In this document: piece by piece, positions 44,187-53,288 of the stretch
How positions within the stretch are numbered: the first letter of the stretch is position 1
Layout of the letters: each line of letters starts with the position of its first letter
Assembly: GCF_036169555.1 (NCBI RefSeq)
Contig: NZ_CP108032.1
Location: 2,728,001 to 2,792,000 of the forward strand
Length of the DNA: 64,000 nucleotides
Direction of reading: 5' to 3'
Source of the DNA: Streptomyces sp. NBC_00306
GTDB taxonomy: Bacteria > Actinomycetota > Actinomycetes > Streptomycetales > Streptomycetaceae
Translations under genes and position numbers: made by a program
The notes under the pieces: generated by a model
Databases searched by the model: none
What the model saw: the letters and a program-made list of their open reading frames with translations, nothing else
What the model was told of the DNA's origin: nothing

Positions 44187-45950
44187 ATGGTCGGAAAGAG
44201 ACGCGCGGACATCGGTCGCCGACGCTTCATCCGTGTGGCCGGAGGCACCGTCGCCGGTGCCGCCGTCGCCGGGGGCGGCACGTTCACCGCGATGGCCACC
44301 GGGGTCTTCGAGCCCTCTCCGACGGATCCGCTGCAGGGGATGCCGCGCTCGCTGGCGCTGAGCCTGCCCACGTCGCCGGGCAGCACCGAGCCGCCGCTGC
44401 CGCCGCTGCCCGATCAGCTGGCCGAGGGCACCATCTCGCGGCCGGGCGCCCGGACGTCGATCCCGTACGCCGACAAGCCCGTGGAGCCGCGGACCGCGCG
44501 GGACAACGTCCCCACGGTCCTGCCGTTCGAGTTCAAGGCCGACGGTTTCCGCTGCGTGACCGATCTGCCCGAGGCTCTCAGGCCCTGGCGTGACCGTCCC
44601 ACCACCTGGGCAAACGTTTCTCCGGACAACGAACACACGTACCTCGACTCCAAGGGCGTCATCCAGTACCGCCCGAGCAAGACGGCCGCCGGCTACGACC
44701 AGCCCGTCACCCAGATCCAGTTCGGCCTCGGCTGCATCACCAGCTACCGCGTCGAGCGGGACCCCGCCCGCAAGGCCCTGTTCCTCAAGCGCGCCAAGGC
44801 GCAGGCCGGCCGGCTGATCGAGAAGCGCGTCGAGGCCCGTGGCGCCTGGTACTTCCCGTACCCCTTCAACTTCGCGCACGCCGCCCACAGCGGGATCACC
44901 TACCGCGCCCCCTGGTACTCCGGCATGGCGCAGGGTGAGGCGATCAGCCTCTTCACTCAGCTCGCCCAGCTCGACGGGGTCACCGAGCAGGAGCGGACGC
45001 TCTACAAGGCGGCCGCCGACGGCGCCTTCGCCTCGCTGCTGCGCGCCGACGACGGCAAGCCGTGGGCCGTCAACAAGGACGAGAACGGCTACCTCTGGAT
45101 ACAGGAGTATCCGATGGACGCCCCGGGCGTCTCGGACTACACCTACAACGGCATGATCTTCGCCATGTTCGGCCTCTGGGACTACTTCCAGGCGACCGGC
45201 AACCCGCTGGCGGAGAAGCTGTACGACGGGTCGCTGACCACCATGCGCGCCCACTTCCCGCGGCTGCGCAACACCCGCTGGTACTCGTACTACTGCGACA
45301 CGCACCGTATTCCGTCCCCCACGTACCACCAGCACCACATCAATCTGCTCCGCCAGCTCCACTGGCAGACCGGCAGCCCGAGCATCGCGCACCAGCACGA
45401 CCAGCTCATCGACGACTTCCCGGCGTACATCCTCAAGGCCGGGGCCGTCGCCGCCTTCGCGGCGGGCACGCACACGCTCTACAAGCTGGACACCCTCGGC
45501 GCCGACAAGAGCTTCGGCTGGTCCGCGTCGAAGGGTGACAAGCAGCTCGCCACCAAGAAGGTGACCTTCGCCAAGGCCACCCAGGCGCCGGTGAACGTCC
45601 GCCGCCGCATCCAGGGCCGCGGTATCTACTACCGCATCAACGCCGGTGCCTACGCGGGCTGGTGGATCGGCGAGGCCTACCCGAAGGTCTTCCTGCGCGG
45701 CGAGTACGTGTCGACCACCTACCGTCCGCTGCGCACCGCGACCTTCCCCGCGAACGTCGAGGTCACCTGCGTCAAGTTCGGTACGAACGGGACCACCGGC
45801 ACGATGAAGACGGTGAAGTTCACCAAGCCGTCCAACGCGCCGTTCGACCGCCGGGCGGTCGTGAACGGCCGGCCGATGGTCCGGATCACCGCCGGCGGTC
45901 TCGCCGGCTACTGGGCGCCTGTCGCCCAGGTTCTCACCGACGGACGATGA
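44187..45950 (+). CDS. Tat-exported D-glucuronyl C5-epimerase-like protein
   Basis: 587 residues. Twin-arginine signal GRRRFIRVAGG near the N-terminus, then a Pro-rich segment. The middle (about 140-430) matches the C-terminal catalytic region of D-glucuronyl C5-epimerase: YDQPVTQIQFGLGCITSY, WYFPYPFNFAH, APWYSGMAQGEAISLF, YNGMIFAMFGLWDYF, RNTRWYSYYCDTHRIPSP. Those enzymes invert C5 of glucuronate in heparan-type polysaccharides. The final 140 residues are a beta-rich module of unknown role. The protein would act outside the membrane, presumably on a uronate-containing glycan or cell-wall polymer. ATG 44187, at the Tat signal, is preferred to upstream in-frame ATG 44127. Confidence 0.85.
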   Translation: MVGKRRADIGRRRFIRVAGGTVAGAAVAGGGTFTAMATGVFEPSPTDPLQGMPRSLALSLPTSPGSTEPPLPPLPDQLAEGTISRPGARTSIPYADKPVEPRTARDNVPTVLPFEFKADGFRCVTDLPEALRPWRDRPTTWANVSPDNEHTYLDSKGVIQYRPSKTAAGYDQPVTQIQFGLGCITSYRVERDPARKALFLKRAKAQAGRLIEKRVEARGAWYFPYPFNFAHAAHSGITYRAPWYSGMAQGEAISLFTQLAQLDGVTEQERTLYKAAADGAFASLLRADDGKPWAVNKDENGYLWIQEYPMDAPGVSDYTYNGMIFAMFGLWDYFQATGNPLAEKLYDGSLTTMRAHFPRLRNTRWYSYYCDTHRIPSPTYHQHHINLLRQLHWQTGSPSIAHQHDQLIDDFPAYILKAGAVAAFAAGTHTLYKLDTLGADKSFGWSASKGDKQLATKKVTFAKATQAPVNVRRRIQGRGIYYRINAGAYAGWWIGEAYPKVFLRGEYVSTTYRPLRTATFPANVEVTCVKFGTNGTTGTMKTVKFTKPSNAPFDRRAVVNGRPMVRITAGGLAGYWAPVAQVLTDGR

Positions 45951-45955
45951 CCCCG

Positions 45956-45993
45956 GCGAACGGGCCCCTGCCGAACGGCGGGGGCCCGTTCGC
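45956..45993 (+). terminator. Terminator after the epimerase gene
   Basis: Perfect 13-bp stem (45956-45968 with 45981-45993), with a further GCC/GGC pairing inside the loop, 5 nt past the stop codon. Confidence 0.75.
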
Positions 45994-46050
45994 ATGCCCC
46001 CGTCCGGCGCCGTCCAGGTAACGCTTTGGTTGCCTCGCGAGCGTCGGCCA

Positions 46051-46080
46051 TTGACGCCCGCCCGACATGCGGCTTACTTT
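46051..46080 (+). promoter_or_regulatory. Predicted csnR operon promoter
   Basis: TTGACG at 46051-46056 and TACTTT at 46075-46080 with an 18-nt spacer. The CsnR-type palindrome begins 12 nt after the -10 box, so bound repressor would sit on the transcription start. Confidence 0.5.
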
Positions 46081-46092
46081 CCTCCCACTGAA

Positions 46093-46107
46093 TAGGAAAC
46101 TTTCCTA
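46093..46107. promoter_or_regulatory. CsnR-type operator
   Basis: TAGGAAA-C-TTTCCTA, a perfect 7-1-7 palindrome, with outer CACTG (46086-46090) and CAGTG (46109-46113) extending the symmetry. It resembles the AGGAAA/TTTCCT operators described for the ROK repressor CsnR of chitosanase and csn genes, and lies 47 nt before csnR. Confidence 0.78.
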
Positions 46108-46153
46108 ACAGTGCAGTCGAGGACATCGCAGCCGAAGGGCAGGTGCATCCGTC

Positions 46154-47356
46154 GTGGCCGGAACCACACCCGGTACACCGCGCGTACTGCGCGCCATGAA
46201 CGACCGGGCCGCGCTCGACCTGCTGCTGGAGCACGGTCCGCTCTCGCGCACCAAGATAGGGAAGCTGACGGGCCTCTCCAAGCCCACCGCATCGCAGTTG
46301 CTGGCACGGCTGGAGTCCGCCGGTCTGGTGGTCGCCACCGGCACCACGGAGGGGCGGCCCGGCCCCAACGCCCAGCTGTACGCGGTCCATGCGGGTGCCG
46401 CGTTCGCCGCCGGACTCGATGTCACCCCGCTGCGGATCCGCGCCGCGGTCGCCGACATCACCGGGACCACCGTCGGCGAGTTCGAACTGCCGACCCCCGG
46501 CCGCCGCGCCGACAGCGTCGTCAAGCAGGTCACCGAGGCGCTCGACGGAGCCGTGAAGGCCGCCGGGCTGACCCGGGCCGACATCCACCGCATCGTCATC
46601 GCCACCCCCGGCGCCTTCGACCCGTCCACCGGACGGCTGCGGTACGCCTCGCACCTGCCCGGCTGGCACTCCCCCACCCTGCTCGACGAGCTGGCCGCGG
46701 TGCTGCCGATGCCCGTCGAGTACGAGAACGACGTCAACCTAGTCGCCGTCGCCGAGCAGCGTCTGGGCGCCGCCCACGGTCATGAGAACTTCGTGCTGCT
46801 GTGGAACGAGGAGGGCCTCGGCGCCTCCCTCGTCATCGGCGGCCGGCTGCACCGCGGTTTCACCGGCGGCGCCGGCGAGGTCGGCTTCCTCCCGGTCCCC
46901 GGCACCCCGCTGGTGCGCCAGGTGACCAAGGCCAACAGCGGCGGCTTCCAGGAGCTGGCCGGTGCCCAGGCGCTGCCGCGGCTGGCCCGTGACCTCGGCG
47001 TCGAGGGTGTCGGCCACGGCCACTACACGGAGGTGGCGACCGCGCTGGTGGCCCGGGCGGCCGAGGCCGACTCCGGCCCGTACCGGCTGCTGCTGGACGC
47101 GTACGCGACCGGGCTCGCCACCGGTCTCGCCTCCATGGTCGCCGTACTCGACCCCGAACTCGTCGTCCTGTCCGGCGACGTGATCACCGCCGGCGGGGAG
47201 CCGCTGCGAGCCCGCGTCCAGGCGGAACTCGCCGAACTCGCCGCATCCCGCCCCCGACTCGTCCTCGGCTGCGTTCGTGAACACCCGGTCCTGCGCGGGG
47301 CGTTGGAGAGCGCCCTCGCCACCACCCGCGACGAAGTCTTCGACACCTCTCGCTGA
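46154..47356 (+). CDS. csnR: ROK-family repressor of chitosan-oligosaccharide genes
   Basis: 400 residues. N-terminal winged helix (HGPLSRTKIGKLTGLSKPTA) followed by a ROK sugar-kinase-like domain (VIATPGAFDPSTG, YENDVNLVAVAEQRLGAAHG, EEGLGASLVIGG, GGAGEVGFLPV). It lacks the CxCGxxGC zinc motif of ROK kinases, as expected for a pure regulator of this subtype. In Streptomyces, CsnR represses chitosanase and the csn uptake operon and is released by chitosan oligosaccharides. Assignment rests on the exact csnR-E-F-G-H-K gene order downstream and the palindrome upstream. GTG 46154 is used. Confidence 0.88.
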   Translation: MAGTTPGTPRVLRAMNDRAALDLLLEHGPLSRTKIGKLTGLSKPTASQLLARLESAGLVVATGTTEGRPGPNAQLYAVHAGAAFAAGLDVTPLRIRAAVADITGTTVGEFELPTPGRRADSVVKQVTEALDGAVKAAGLTRADIHRIVIATPGAFDPSTGRLRYASHLPGWHSPTLLDELAAVLPMPVEYENDVNLVAVAEQRLGAAHGHENFVLLWNEEGLGASLVIGGRLHRGFTGGAGEVGFLPVPGTPLVRQVTKANSGGFQELAGAQALPRLARDLGVEGVGHGHYTEVATALVARAAEADSGPYRLLLDAYATGLATGLASMVAVLDPELVVLSGDVITAGGEPLRARVQAELAELAASRPRLVLGCVREHPVLRGALESALATTRDEVFDTSR

Positions 47357-47416
47357 ATCCAGAGACCCCACGCAACGCTCCAGCCCCCAAGACCCCGCTC
47401 CCAGGGAGACACAGCC

Positions 47417-48754
47417 ATGCCCAGAAGCCGCCGCACCTCGGCCGTCGCGCTGGCCGCGACCGCCTCGATAGCCCTGCTCACCTCCGCCTGTACGGGGTCG
47501 GCCGACGCGGGCGCGAGCGACGATCCGAAAGCGAAGACCACGCTCACCTTCTGGCACGGCTGGAGCGCCCCCAGCGAGGTCAAGGCGATCGAGGCCAACA
47601 TCAGGACCTTCGAGAACGCGCACCCCAACATCAAGGTCAAGATCGTCAAGGGCATCACCGACGACAAGATCAATCAGGCGCTGCGCGGCGGCGGTTCGCA
47701 GGGCCCGGACGTCGTGTCGTCCTTCACCACCGACAACGTCGGGCGTTTCTGCACCTCCAACGCCCTCGCGGACCTGAAGCCCTTCCTGGACAAGGCGAAG
47801 ATCGACCCCGCCACGACCTTCCTGCCGCAGATGGCCAAGTACACCGAGCACGACGGCAAGCGCTGCACGGTGCCGCTGCTCGGCGACGCGTACGGCCTCT
47901 ACTACAACAAGGACGCGTTCAAGGAGGCCGGGATCACGGCCCCGCCGAAGACGCTGTCCGAGTTCTCCGAGGTGGCGAAGAAGCTCACCAAGACCAAGGG
48001 CGACACCATCGAGCGCCTCGGCTTCAACCCGAGCTATCAGGCGTACGAGACCACGGTGGAGCACTACGGCTCCCAGTTCGGTATCACGTACCTGGACGAA
48101 AACGGCAAGTCCAACACGGCGAAGGACCCGGCCGTGAAGGCGATGTTCACCTGGCAGAAGAAGCTGCTCGACGACCTCGGCGGCTACGCGAAGATCAACA
48201 AGTTCCGTACCGCCGTCGGCGACGAGTGGGGCCCGAAGCACCCCTTCCACACCGGCCAGGTCGCCATGCAGCTGGACGGTGAGTGGCGCGGCAAGATGGC
48301 CACCGACGCCGAGCTCGGTTTCGAGATCGGCGCGGCCCCCTTCCCGGTCCCGGACGCCCAGGTCGCCGACTACGGCAAGGGTTATCTGTCGGGCACCATC
48401 CTCGGCATCGCCAACAACAGCGACAAGAAGAACGCCGCCTGGGAGCTGGTGAAGTACCTCTCCACCGACACGGACGCGGTGGTCTCCTTCGCCAACGCCA
48501 TCCACAACGTGCCCTCCACGGTCGCGGCGCTCAAGTCGCCGAAGCTGAACAACGACCCGCTGTACCGCACGTTCGTCGACATCGCCCAGCACCCGAAGTC
48601 CTCCCACGCGCCCTCGTCGGTCAACGGCGGTGCGTTCCTGCTGACACTCCAGGACTTCGGCATCTCCTACGAGCAGGGCAAGCAGAAGGACCTGGACGCG
48701 CTGCTGAAGAAGAACGACGCGCAGGTCGACAAGGACAACGAGCAGGCCGGCTGA
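47417..48754 (+). CDS. csnE: Sugar ABC transporter substrate-binding lipoprotein
   Basis: 445 residues. Lipoprotein signal ending LLTSAC, so Cys25 is lipidated and the protein sits on the outer face of the membrane. The body is a family-1 solute-binding protein: TLTFWHGWSAPSEVKAIE at the start and GEWRGKMATD, which lines sugar sites, in the second lobe. It is expected to bind glucosamine oligosaccharides for the CsnF/CsnG permease. GGGAG at 47404-47408 supports the ATG. Its stop is 1 nt before the csnF ATG. Confidence 0.9.
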   Translation: MPRSRRTSAVALAATASIALLTSACTGSADAGASDDPKAKTTLTFWHGWSAPSEVKAIEANIRTFENAHPNIKVKIVKGITDDKINQALRGGGSQGPDVVSSFTTDNVGRFCTSNALADLKPFLDKAKIDPATTFLPQMAKYTEHDGKRCTVPLLGDAYGLYYNKDAFKEAGITAPPKTLSEFSEVAKKLTKTKGDTIERLGFNPSYQAYETTVEHYGSQFGITYLDENGKSNTAKDPAVKAMFTWQKKLLDDLGGYAKINKFRTAVGDEWGPKHPFHTGQVAMQLDGEWRGKMATDAELGFEIGAAPFPVPDAQVADYGKGYLSGTILGIANNSDKKNAAWELVKYLSTDTDAVVSFANAIHNVPSTVAALKSPKLNNDPLYRTFVDIAQHPKSSHAPSSVNGGAFLLTLQDFGISYEQGKQKDLDALLKKNDAQVDKDNEQAG

Positions 48755-48755
48755 G

Positions 48756-49703
48756 ATGAGCACTGTCCCGCCGGGACTGAGGGCGAAGCGCCGCCGCTCG
48801 GCGCTTCGCACCCTCGGCTTCCTCTCCCCCTGGCTGATCGGCCTCTGCGTCTTCTTCCTCTACCCGCTCGTCTCGACCGTCTACTTCTCGTTCATGAAGT
48901 ACGACGGGTTCACCGCGCCCACCTGGGTGGGCCTCAAGAACTGGGCGTACGTCTTCCAGGACAACCCGTTCTTCTGGCCGGCGCTGCGCAACACCCTGTG
49001 GCTGGTCCTGGTGATGGTGTCGCTGCGGGTGCTCTTCGGACTCGGCATCGGACTGCTGATCACCAAGATCAAGACGGGCGCGGGCGTCTTCCGCACCCTG
49101 TTCTATCTCCCGTACCTGGCGCCGCCGGTCGCCGCGACCATGGCGTTCGTCTTCCTGCTCAACCCCGGCACCGGCCCGACCAACACCATCCTGGAGAAGG
49201 TGGGCCTCGACCCCCCGCAGTGGTTCAACGACGCGGCCTGGTCGAAGCCTTCGCTGACCATCCTCGCGCTGTGGGGCATCGGCGACCTGATGGTCATCTT
49301 CATGGCCTCGCTCCTCGATGTGCCGAAGGAGCAGTACGAGGCGGCCGAACTGGACGGCGCCGGCGCCTGGCAGCGGTTCCGCTTCGTCACCCTGCCGAGC
49401 ATCTCGCCGATCGTGCTCTTCGCCGTGGTCACCGGAGTGATCGCGACCATGCAGTACTACACCGAACCCCTGGTGGCGGCGAAGGTCGCGAGCGGGGTGA
49501 TCGGCGGATCGGGCCAGCAGTTCGAACCCGGCTATCCGGAGAAGAGCACGCTGACCGTTCCGCAGGTCGTCTACAACCTCGGGTTCCAGCGCTTCGACAC
49601 CGGCGCCGCCTGTGTCGTGGCCCTGGTCCTGTTCGCACTCGCCATGGTGTTCACGGCGTTCCTGATGCGCCGCCGCAGTGGCTTCATGTCGGCGGAGGAC
49701 TGA
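48756..49703 (+). CDS. csnF: Sugar ABC transporter permease
   Basis: 315 residues with six membrane helices (MalF-like). The EAA loop is visible in KEQYEAAELDGAGAWQRFRFVTLP, shown here in part as EQYEAAELDGAGAWQRF, which docks the ATPase. Coupled to csnE (1 nt between stop and ATG) and to csnG (TGATG overlap). Forms the transmembrane pore with CsnG. Specificity for chitosan oligosaccharides is inferred from the operon. Confidence 0.9.
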   Translation: MSTVPPGLRAKRRRSALRTLGFLSPWLIGLCVFFLYPLVSTVYFSFMKYDGFTAPTWVGLKNWAYVFQDNPFFWPALRNTLWLVLVMVSLRVLFGLGIGLLITKIKTGAGVFRTLFYLPYLAPPVAATMAFVFLLNPGTGPTNTILEKVGLDPPQWFNDAAWSKPSLTILALWGIGDLMVIFMASLLDVPKEQYEAAELDGAGAWQRFRFVTLPSISPIVLFAVVTGVIATMQYYTEPLVAAKVASGVIGGSGQQFEPGYPEKSTLTVPQVVYNLGFQRFDTGAACVVALVLFALAMVFTAFLMRRRSGFMSAED

Positions 49704-50614
49704 TGACTCGTACGACACTCGCCCCCCTGGAGAATCCCCGGGTCACCGCGCCGGGGACGGCCGCCACCGAGGCCCGTCGGACGGCCCGGCGACGGGCCGC
49801 CCTGGAGTGGATCGGCGTCCACTCCCTCGCGATCGCCGCGTCGCTGTTCTTCCTGCTGCCCTTCGTGTTCGTGTTCCTGACCGCCGTGATGAGCGACGAC
49901 CAGGCGCTCACCCGCGACCTGTGGCCGAACACCTGGGAGTGGGGCAACTTCGCCGACGTCTGGAACACCCCGGGCTTTCTGACCTGGTGGCGCAACACGC
50001 TGCTGTATGCCGGGCTCGGCACCGTCCTCGCGGTCGGCAGCAGCCTGCCGGTGGCCTACGCGCTCGCCAAGTTCCGCTTCCGGGGCCGGAATCTGATGAT
50101 GATGCTGGTCATCGCGGCGATGATGCTGCCGCCGCAGGTGGTCATCGTCCCCATGTATCTGTTCTGGGCGCGGCAGATGGACCTGGCCGGCACGCTGTGG
50201 CCGTTGATCATCCCCTTCGCCTTCGGCAACGCGTTCACGATCTTCCTGCTGCGCCAGTTCCTGCTGACGATTCCGCGGGAGTACACCGAGGCGGCCAGGA
50301 TCGACGGCTGCGGGGAACTGCGGACCCTGCTGAAGGTCGTGGTGCCGATGGCGAAGCCGGGCATCGCGGCATCGGCGCTGTTCCACTTCTTCTACTGCTG
50401 GAACGACTACTTCGGGCCGCAGATCTACGCCTCGGAGAACCCCGCCGCGTGGACCCTCAGTTACGGCCTGGAGTCCTTCAAGGGCGCGCACCAGACGGAC
50501 TGGAACCTGACCATGGCCGCGACCGTGCTGGTCATGGCCCCTGTGATCGTCGTCTTCTTCTTCGCCCAAAAGGCGTTCGTCGAGGGCGTCACACTGACCG
50601 GAGTGAAGGGCTAG
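49703..50614 (+). CDS. csnG: Sugar ABC transporter permease
   Basis: 303 residues, MalG-like, six membrane helices. EAA loop: REYTEAARIDGCGELRTLLK. The ATG overlaps the csnF TGA. No ATP-binding subunit gene follows; in streptomycetes the shared ATPase MsiK normally energises such permeases. About 30 hydrophilic residues precede the first helix. Confidence 0.9.
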   Translation: MTRTTLAPLENPRVTAPGTAATEARRTARRRAALEWIGVHSLAIAASLFFLLPFVFVFLTAVMSDDQALTRDLWPNTWEWGNFADVWNTPGFLTWWRNTLLYAGLGTVLAVGSSLPVAYALAKFRFRGRNLMMMLVIAAMMLPPQVVIVPMYLFWARQMDLAGTLWPLIIPFAFGNAFTIFLLRQFLLTIPREYTEAARIDGCGELRTLLKVVVPMAKPGIAASALFHFFYCWNDYFGPQIYASENPAAWTLSYGLESFKGAHQTDWNLTMAATVLVMAPVIVVFFFAQKAFVEGVTLTGVKG

Positions 50615-50620
50615 AGACAC

Positions 50621-51928
50621 ATGCTGCGTTCCATCGGGGGAGAGCCCCCGAACACCGGGCCGACGAAGATCGCAGTGGTGGGTGGCGGATCCACCTACAC
50701 CCCCGAGCTGATCGACGGCTTCGCGCGGCTGCGGGACACCCTCCCGATCGGCGAACTGGTCCTCATCGACCCCTCCGAGGAGCGTCTGGAGCTGGTCGGC
50801 GGGCTGGCGCGGCGGATCTTCGCCAAACAGCGCCACGACGGCAAGATCGTCACCACCTCGGACCTGGACGCCGGGGTGGCGGACGCCGACGCCGTCCTGC
50901 TGCAACTGCGCGTCGGCGGCCAGGCTGCCCGCAACCAGGACGAGACGTGGCCGCTGGAGTGCGGCTGCGTCGGCCAGGAGACGACGGGCGCCGGCGGTCT
51001 CGCCAAGGCGCTGCGCACGGTCCCGGTCGTCCTCGACATCGCCGAGCGGGTACGGCGGACGAATCCGGACGCCTGGATCATCGACTTCACCAACCCGGTG
51101 GGCATCGTGACCAGGGCGCTGCTCCAGGCCGGTCACAAGGCCGTCGGGCTGTGCAACGTCGCCATCGGCTTCCAGCGCAGATTCGCGAAGTTCCTCGACG
51201 TCTCCCCCGCCGATGTCCATCTGCGTCATGTGGGCCTCAACCACCTGACGTGGGAGACCGGTGTGCACATCGGCGGTCCCGAGGGAGCGGACCTGCTGCC
51301 CAAGGTGCTGGCGGAGCACGGCGACGAACTCGCCGACGATCTGCGGCTCCCGCGCGAGGTCCTCGACCGGCTCGGTGTCGTCCCCTCCTACTACCTGCGT
51401 TACTTCTACGCGCACGACGAGGTCGTCCGGGAGCTCGGCACCAAGCCGTCCCGCGCGGCCGAGGTCGCGGAGATGGAGAAGCAGCTGCTGCGGATGTACG
51501 GCGACCCCTCGCTCGACACCAAGCCGGAGCTGCTCGCCAAGCGCGGCGGGGCGTTCTACTCGGAGGCGGCCGTGGATCTCGCGGCCTCCCTGCTGGGCGG
51601 AACCGGCAGTCCGTACCAGGTGGTCAACACCCTCAACGGGGGCACGCTGCCCTTCCTGCCCGACGACGCCGTGATCGAGGTGCAGGCCGCGGTCGGCACC
51701 CAGGGCGCGACCCCGCTCGCGGTGCCCGAGGTCGACCCGCTGTTCGCCGGGCTGATCTCCCATGTGACGGCGTACGAGGACCTGGCGCTGGAGGCCGCCC
51801 TGCGCGGGGGCCGCGACCGGGTCTTCAAGGCGCTGCTGTCGCATCCACTGATCGGCCAGTTCGAGTACGCCGAGGCGCTCACCGACAAGCTGATCGCTCA
51901 CAACCGGGAGCACCTGGCGTGGGCGTGA
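50621..51928 (+). CDS. csnH: GH4-family glycosidase (6-phospho-glucosaminidase candidate)
   Basis: 435 residues. GH4 enzymes use NAD and a divalent metal to cleave glycosides, commonly 6-phosphorylated ones. Seen: the nucleotide loop KIAVVGGGSTYTPEL, IIDFTNPVGIVT, the metal Cys in GLCNVAIG and the metal His in VGLNHLTW. In this operon the likely substrate is phosphorylated glucosamine oligosaccharide made by CsnK after uptake. Starts 6 nt after csnG with AAGGG upstream; overlaps csnK at its end. Confidence 0.88.
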   Translation: MLRSIGGEPPNTGPTKIAVVGGGSTYTPELIDGFARLRDTLPIGELVLIDPSEERLELVGGLARRIFAKQRHDGKIVTTSDLDAGVADADAVLLQLRVGGQAARNQDETWPLECGCVGQETTGAGGLAKALRTVPVVLDIAERVRRTNPDAWIIDFTNPVGIVTRALLQAGHKAVGLCNVAIGFQRRFAKFLDVSPADVHLRHVGLNHLTWETGVHIGGPEGADLLPKVLAEHGDELADDLRLPREVLDRLGVVPSYYLRYFYAHDEVVRELGTKPSRAAEVAEMEKQLLRMYGDPSLDTKPELLAKRGGAFYSEAAVDLAASLLGGTGSPYQVVNTLNGGTLPFLPDDAVIEVQAAVGTQGATPLAVPEVDPLFAGLISHVTAYEDLALEAALRGGRDRVFKALLSHPLIGQFEYAEALTDKLIAHNREHLAWA

Positions 51929-52908
51929 CCGCTTCAGTCCTCGCCATCGACGCGGGCAACAGCAAGACCGACGTCGCGCTCGTGGGCGCCGACGGCTCGG
52001 TGCTCGCGTCCGCCCGGGGAGGGGGCTTCCAGCCGCCGAAGGTCGGCATCGGGGCGGCGCTCGACGCGCTCGCCACGACGGTCGGCGAGGTACTGGCGGC
52101 CGCCGGCGCGGGCGGGGCGCCTGCCGGACCCGTCGGCCATGTGTCGGCGTGTCTCGCCAACGCCGATCTTCCCGTGGAGGAACGGGAGTTGACCGACGCC
52201 CTGCACGCCCGCGGGTGGGGCCGTACGACCGAGGTACGCAACGACACCTTCGCGATCCTGCGGGCGGGCGTGGACGAACCGCGCGGCGTGGCCGTGGTGT
52301 GCGGCGCGGGCATCAACTGCGTGGGCATGCTGCCCGACGGACGGACCGCCCGCTTCCCGGCGATCGGCAAGATCTCCGGCGACTGGGGCGGCGGAGGGGG
52401 ACTCGCGGAGGAGGCGCTCTGGTACGCGGCGCGGGCGGAGGACGGCCGCGGCGAGCCGACGGCCCTCGCCACCGCGCTGCCCGCCCACTTCGGTCTCGGG
52501 TCCATGTACGCGCTGATCGAGTCGCTGCACCTCGGGCACATCACCTCGGTGCGCAAACACGAGCTGACGCCGGTGCTGTTCGCGACCGGCGCCGAGGGCG
52601 ACCCGGTGGCCCGCTCGCTGGTGCACCGGCTGGCGGAGGAGGTCGTCGCCATGTCGACCGTGGCGCTGGCCCGGCTCGATCTGCTCGACGAGGAGGTGCC
52701 GGTGCTGCTGGGCGGCAGTGTTCTCGCGGCCCGCCATCCCCAACTGGACGAGCACATCGGCCTGTTGCTGGCGGCGAAAGCGCCCAAGGCGGTGGTCGAC
52801 TGGGTGACCGCGCCGCCGGTGCTGGGAGCGGCGCTGCTGGGTCTCGACCACACGGGCGCACCGCCCGAGGCCCACGCACGGCTGCGCGCGCACTACGGCC
52901 GGGACTGA
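51919..52908 (+). CDS. csnK: BadF/BadG-type amino-sugar kinase
   Basis: 329 residues of the BadF/BadG/BcrA/BcrD ATPase family, which includes GlcNAc and glucosamine kinases. Phosphate motif LAIDAGNSKTDVALV, VVCGAGINCVG, KISGDWGGGGGL (typical of NAGK-like kinases), and LLGGSVLAA. It should phosphorylate imported glucosamine or its oligosaccharides before CsnH acts. GTG 51919 is chosen because GGGAG lies 9 nt upstream; GTG 51925 is an alternative. Either start overlaps the csnH stop, so translation is coupled. Last gene of the operon. Confidence 0.88.
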   Translation: MGVTASVLAIDAGNSKTDVALVGADGSVLASARGGGFQPPKVGIGAALDALATTVGEVLAAAGAGGAPAGPVGHVSACLANADLPVEERELTDALHARGWGRTTEVRNDTFAILRAGVDEPRGVAVVCGAGINCVGMLPDGRTARFPAIGKISGDWGGGGGLAEEALWYAARAEDGRGEPTALATALPAHFGLGSMYALIESLHLGHITSVRKHELTPVLFATGAEGDPVARSLVHRLAEEVVAMSTVALARLDLLDEEVPVLLGGSVLAARHPQLDEHIGLLLAAKAPKAVVDWVTAPPVLGAALLGLDHTGAPPEAHARLRAHYGRD

Positions 52909-52993
52909 CCGGGTGCCGCCTCTCGGCTGACCACGTCCGCCCCTTCCGTCACAGGGCGCGCGGCCGTCCCGTCACGGGACCCTCTCCCCTCCT

Positions 52994-53022
52994 GTCACAG
53001 GGCGTGTCGCGCGCCCTGTGAC
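52994..53022 (+). terminator. First terminator hairpin of the csn operon
   Basis: Perfect 11-bp stem GTCACAGGGCG (52994-53004) with CGCCCTGTGAC (53012-53022), loop of 7 nt. Confidence 0.7.
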
Positions 53023-53026
53023 GGTC

Positions 53027-53070
53027 CGTCGCCCGTCCCCTCCGGCACCTGTCCGAGGGGACGGGCGACG
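53027..53070 (+). terminator. Second terminator hairpin of the csn operon
   Basis: Perfect 15-bp stem (53027-53041 with 53056-53070) and a 14-nt loop, 4 nt after the first hairpin. Confidence 0.7.
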
Positions 53071-53288
53071 TCGCGTTTCCGGAGGCCGGCAGGCCCGCTC
53101 GGTGGGAACCGATCAAGGTCGTGAGGCGTATTCATGAGGAGAAGTCGGACACCGTACGGCTGTGAAGGAACAAGATCCAGTCAATCCTGCTGTGATTGTC
53201 AGTCACTGCGGCCATACTGCTGGCCAGGGGGACATCCCCTCAACCCGCCGGGGGGCGGGCCGACGTCAGCGACCGAGGGGGAGGTCAC

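Larger units (their letters stand above)
52909..53288. other. Intergenic region between csnK and the GlnX-like gene
   Basis: 380 nt without a supportable gene. The first half holds two strong hairpins (next entries), with a direct repeat of GTCACAGGGCG (52949-52959 and 52994-53004) that gives alternative pairing. The second half, from about 53120, is AT-richer and must carry the promoter of the signalling cluster; I could not fix its elements. Confidence 0.6.

Noticed and set aside
46051..53288. DasR (dre) sites controlling the csn genes
   Set aside because: I looked for the ACTGGTCTAGACCAGT-type consensus near csnR and found none; the palindrome present fits CsnR.
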